Part shown: positions 4,260-7,023 of the stretch, in pieces
How positions within the stretch are numbered: the stretch's first letter is position 1
How the letters are laid out: each line of letters begins with the position of its first letter
NCBI GenBank assembly: GCA_030046135.1
Contig: JASIEC010000146.1
Coordinates: 1-7,023, forward strand
Source of the DNA: Thermoplasmata archaeon
GTDB taxonomy: Archaea; Thermoplasmatota; Thermoplasmata; Lutacidiplasmatales; UBA184
Length of the DNA: 7,023 nucleotides
Reading direction: 5' to 3'
Made by a program: the position numbers and the translations under genes
The notes under the pieces: model-generated
Told to the model about the DNA's origin: nothing
Databases searched by the model: none
What the model saw: only the letters and a program-made list of their open reading frames with translations

Positions 4260-6868
4260 GCGCGACCCCCGCCACCCCGGAGCCGACCCCCCCCGAACGG
4301 GTCCGCGACCGCTCGCTCGAGGAGGAGCTCCACCGCTCCTACCTCGACTACGCGATGAGCGTCATCGTCGGACGGGCGCTCCCCGACGGCCGCGACGGCT
4401 TGAAGCCGGTCCAGCGGCGGATCCTCTGGTCGATGTGGGAGAGCGGCGCGACGCACGACCGGGCCTACCGCAAGAGCGCCCGCACGGTGGGAGACGTCCT
4501 CGGGAAGTACCACCCGCACGGCGATCTCGCGGTGTACGACGCGCTCGCTCGGATGGCCCAGCCGTTCAGCCTCCGCTACCCCCTCATCGACGGTCAGGGG
4601 AACTTCGGGTCGATCGACGGCGACGCCCCGGCCGCGATGCGCTACACCGAGGCGCGGCTCGCGCCGCTCGCCGAGGAGATCCTGCTCGACCTCGAGAAGG
4701 AGACCGTCGACTGGACCGACAACTTCGACGGGTCCCTCAAGGAGCCGCTCGTCCTCCCGTCGAAGGTCCCGAACCTCCTGGTCAACGGCTCGGCCGGGAT
4801 CGCCGTCGGGATGGCGACGAACATGCCGCCCCATCACCTGGGGGAGATCGTCGACGGGCTCCTGCTCCTCGTGGAGCGGTCGGACGCCTCGCTCGAGGAG
4901 CTCATGGCGGTGATCCCGGGGCCCGACTTCCCGACGGGAGGGTACCTCTCGCAGGAAGGGATCCGCGAGGCGTACGAGACCGGCCGCGGGACGCTCCACC
5001 TCCGGGGCGCGGCCGAGATCCGCGAGCGCGGGGGCAAGGACGAGATCGTGATCACCGAGATCCCCTACGAGGTCAACAAGGTCGCGCTCCTCGAGCTGAT
5101 CGCCGACCTCGTCAAGACCAAGAAGCTCGACGGCGTCACGGACCTCCGGGACGAGTCCGACCGGTTCGGCACCAGCGTCGTCCTCGAGCTCCGCCGCGAC
5201 GCGCCCGCGGAGATCGTGCTGAACCGCCTCTACGAGCACACGCCGCTCGAAACGAGCTTCGGCGTGATCAACCTCTGCCTGGTCGAGGGGCGGCCGACGG
5301 TCCTCGGCCTCAAGGAGCTCCTCGCCCTCCATCTCGCGCACCGCCGCACCACCCTCACCCGTCGAGCCCAGTTCGACCTGCGCAAGACCGAGGAGCGGCT
5401 CCACCTCCTCGAGGGGTTCCTCACCGCGATCGACCACATCGACGAGGTCGTCAAGATCCTCCGGCGCTCGCGCGACCCGGCCGCCGCCGAGACGAGCCTC
5501 CGCGGGAAGTTCCTTCTCTCGGCGGAGCAGGCGAAGGCGATCCTCGACATGCGGCTGGCCCGCCTCACCGGGCTCGAGCGCGACGCCCTCGAGAAGGAGA
5601 AGGGGGAGAAGGAGGCGCTCCGGGAGGAGCTCCGGGGGATCCTCGCCTCGCCGAAGACGCTGGACCGGCTGATCGTCGACGAGCTCACCGACCTCAAGCG
5701 CCGGTTCTCGGACCCGCGTCGGACCCGGATCGTCGGGGCGTTCACCGAGCGCTCCCTCGAGGACCTGATCCCCGACACGGACGTCGTCGTGCTCGTCACG
5801 CGGGACGGCTACGTGAAGCGCCTGCCGCTCGACCAGTACCGCCGGCAGCGCCGGGGGGGGCGAGGGCTCGTCCAGATGGAGACGAAGGAGGAGGACGTCG
5901 TGATCCGCACGTTCGTCACCCGGACGCACGACGACGTGCTGTTCTTCACGAACTCGGGCCGCGTCTACCGCCTCAAGGCCTACGAGCTCCCGGAGGGGAG
6001 CCGCCACTCGAAGGGGAAGGCGGTCGTCAACCTCCTGCCCCGGTTCAAGGACGGGGAGAAGCTCCGCACGCTCCTGCCCCTCCACGACCTCGCGGGCCCG
6101 GGCTCCCTCCTCTTCGCCACCCGGCGCGGGCTCGTGAAGCGCACCGAGCTCGACCAGTTCCAGAACATCCGGACGAGCGGCATCCAGGCGATCCTGCTCG
6201 AGCCGGGGGACGAGCTCGTCGACGTCGCCCTCGTCACCGACGAGGCGACGGAGATCCTGCTCGCCACGTTCTCCGGCCAGCTCGTCCGGTTCCCGCTCGC
6301 GGAGGTTCGCCCGATGGGCCGGGCGACGTACGGGGTCATCGGCGTGCGGCTCTCGGACGAGAAGGACGACCGCGTGGTGGCGATGGCCCCCGCGAGCGCC
6401 CGGTTCCCCACGCTCCTCTCGCTCACGACGACCGGCTACGGCAAGCGGAGCCCGACCGACGACTACCGCCGGACGAAGCGGGGGGCGCACGGGGTCCGGA
6501 CGATCCGCACCGGCGGCCGGAACGGGGGGGTCGTCGCGGTCCTCCCCACGACCGACGCCTCCGAGGTCCTCGTCACGACGCAGCACGGGATCACGATCCG
6601 CGCGGACGTGCGGGGGATCCGGACGCAGTCCCGCAACACGCTCGGGGTGAGGGTCATCCGGCTCGACGAGGGCGACGAGGTCCGGGACGCTGTCGTCCGG
6701 GAGGTCGCCCCGGAGGCCGCGGGCGAAGCGCCCGACGCCCCGCCCGAGGGGGGCGCCGCCCCTCCCGGCCCCGACGACGACGCGCCGGCGGACGCCGGAG
6801 CCGACGAACCGGACCCGGGGCCGGACGACCCGGCGACGGCGGACGATGAAGCGGAGAGCCCGCCGTAA
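4256..6868 (+). CDS. gyrA: DNA gyrase subunit A
   Basis: An 870-residue type IIA topoisomerase subunit that, with GyrB, introduces negative supercoils using ATP. The protein follows bacterial GyrA throughout: LEEELHRSYLDYAMSVIVGR (21-40), KYHPHGD (84-90), QGNFGSIDGD (114-123) and the catalytic Tyr130 preceded by Arg129 (AAMRYTEARL). The tower and coiled-coil region runs to about 490, including QAKAILDMRLARLTGLE (425-441). The beta-pinwheel domain runs from about 500 to 818, with the GyrA box QRRGGRG (531-537), which separates GyrA from ParC. Residues 818-870 are an Asp/Pro/Ala/Glu-rich acidic tail. The ATG at 4256 gives an N-terminus like E. coli GyrA and overlaps the nuclease gene by 4 bases. 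A weak GGGAG lies at 4241-4245. Leu91 replaces the serine of E. coli position 83. No gyrB is seen. Confidence 0.98.
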   Translation: MSATPATPEPTPPERVRDRSLEEELHRSYLDYAMSVIVGRALPDGRDGLKPVQRRILWSMWESGATHDRAYRKSARTVGDVLGKYHPHGDLAVYDALARMAQPFSLRYPLIDGQGNFGSIDGDAPAAMRYTEARLAPLAEEILLDLEKETVDWTDNFDGSLKEPLVLPSKVPNLLVNGSAGIAVGMATNMPPHHLGEIVDGLLLLVERSDASLEELMAVIPGPDFPTGGYLSQEGIREAYETGRGTLHLRGAAEIRERGGKDEIVITEIPYEVNKVALLELIADLVKTKKLDGVTDLRDESDRFGTSVVLELRRDAPAEIVLNRLYEHTPLETSFGVINLCLVEGRPTVLGLKELLALHLAHRRTTLTRRAQFDLRKTEERLHLLEGFLTAIDHIDEVVKILRRSRDPAAAETSLRGKFLLSAEQAKAILDMRLARLTGLERDALEKEKGEKEALREELRGILASPKTLDRLIVDELTDLKRRFSDPRRTRIVGAFTERSLEDLIPDTDVVVLVTRDGYVKRLPLDQYRRQRRGGRGLVQMETKEEDVVIRTFVTRTHDDVLFFTNSGRVYRLKAYELPEGSRHSKGKAVVNLLPRFKDGEKLRTLLPLHDLAGPGSLLFATRRGLVKRTELDQFQNIRTSGIQAILLEPGDELVDVALVTDEATEILLATFSGQLVRFPLAEVRPMGRATYGVIGVRLSDEKDDRVVAMAPASARFPTLLSLTTTGYGKRSPTDDYRRTKRGAHGVRTIRTGGRNGGVVAVLPTTDASEVLVTTQHGITIRADVRGIRTQSRNTLGVRVIRLDEGDEVRDAVVREVAPEAAGEAPDAPPEGGAAPPGPDDDAPADAGADEPDPGPDDPATADDEAESPP

Positions 6869-7023
6869 GAGCTTCCTGCTCTGCCCGAAGTGCGGCTCCC
6901 CCAAGATCTCGCTGATCGCAGGATCGATCGTCGGGCAGGTCTACCGCTGCCAGGCGTGCGACTACGTCGGCTCGCTCGTCTTCGAGACGGACATGCCCGA
7001 CGACCCCTCGCCGCCGGCCGAGG
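6846..7023 (+). CDS. Small basic zinc-ribbon protein, partial (C-terminus beyond window)
   Basis: Translation from the ATG at 6846 gives 59 residues before the window ends with the frame still open. The N-terminus is strongly basic (KRRARRKS, 2-9). A zinc ribbon follows: LCPKCGS (C13, C16) and YRCQACDYVGSLVFE (C35, C38). An acidic, Pro-rich stretch begins at about residue 50 (DMPDDPSPP). The knuckle spacing of about 18 residues and the aromatic residue before the second knuckle are typical of compact zinc ribbons, such as those in archaeal transcription and translation factors. It overlaps the last 23 bases of gyrA in another frame, so it belongs to the same transcript. Function unknown; nucleic-acid or protein binding is the likely role. 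The cysteine pattern makes the gene convincing despite the overlap and the weak ribosome-binding site. Confidence 0.82.
   Translation, partial: MKRRARRKSFLLCPKCGSPKISLIAGSIVGQVYRCQACDYVGSLVFETDMPDDPSPPAE

Noticed and set aside
6748..6766. GC inverted repeat near the end of gyrA (GAGGGG...CCCCTC)
   Set aside because: It lies within the Gly/Pro-rich acidic tail coding sequence and is explained by codon composition; transcription evidently continues into the next gene.
4435..6849. An 804-codon open frame on the plus strand overlapping gyrA in another frame
   Set aside because: The product is Arg/Pro/Gly/Ala-rich without domain signal; it is the usual out-of-frame shadow at high third-position GC.
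3983..6904. A 973-codon open frame on the minus strand, antisense to gyrA and part of the nuclease gene
   Set aside because: It is low-complexity Arg/Glu/Asp/Val-rich translation that mirrors gyrA codons in a GC-rich genome. It has no recognisable domain, and the opposite strand encodes full-length GyrA.
1..7023. CRISPR arrays, tRNA or rRNA genes, insertion sequences, attachment sites
   Set aside because: I looked through the gene gaps and both ends and saw no regularly spaced repeats, no tRNA-like cloverleaf and no transposase or integrase frame. The gaps are all under 120 bases.

Overview
The window is a dense, GC-rich stretch of archaeal chromosome, most likely from a member of the Thermoplasmatota (class Thermoplasmata or a relative). 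Four things point there. The tryptophanyl-tRNA synthetase is of the archaeal/eukaryotic type. The ribosomal protein S15 has the archaeal N-terminal extension. A RecJ-like DHH nuclease sits directly behind S15. Promoters show TATA boxes about 27-28 bases before start codons, as expected for leaderless transcripts. A bacterial-type gyrase subunit A inside an archaeal operon also fits, because this lineage uses DNA gyrase acquired from bacteria. I cannot place it to order or genus from sequence alone.

Layout. The minus-strand block (1-1871) reads, in transcription order, a small cysteine-rich zinc-ribbon-like protein (1871-1563), tryptophanyl-tRNA synthetase trpS (1549-401), and then a single-pass membrane-anchored protein (from 338) that runs off the left edge of the window. 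A 118-base divergent intergenic region (1872-1989) holds back-to-back TATA boxes and a strong GC-rich inverted repeat. The plus-strand block (1990-7023) starts with a small winged-helix-like protein (1990-2331). A second promoter follows, and then a tightly packed cluster: rps15 (GTG start, 2407-2862), a RecJ/GAN-like DHH exonuclease (2862-4259, 1-base overlap), gyrA (4256-6868, 4-base overlap) and a basic zinc-ribbon protein (from 6846, 23-base overlap) that runs off the right edge.

How the genes work together. Both blocks are core information-processing loci: tRNA charging on the left; translation (S15), DNA replication/repair (DHH nuclease) and supercoiling (GyrA) on the right. The 1-base and 4-base overlaps argue for one polycistronic, translationally coupled mRNA joining S15, the nuclease and gyrase A. 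No gyrB is visible.

I found no CRISPR array, tRNA, rRNA, transposase or integrase, and no convincing new multi-gene defence or mobile system. The points most worth a second look are the degenerate class I signature motifs in TrpRS (HTSH and AMSTT), the placement of gyrA behind rps15-recJ without gyrB, the inverted repeat in the divergent promoter region, and a leucine at the quinolone-determining position of GyrA. There is no stretch longer than 300 bases without a gene.
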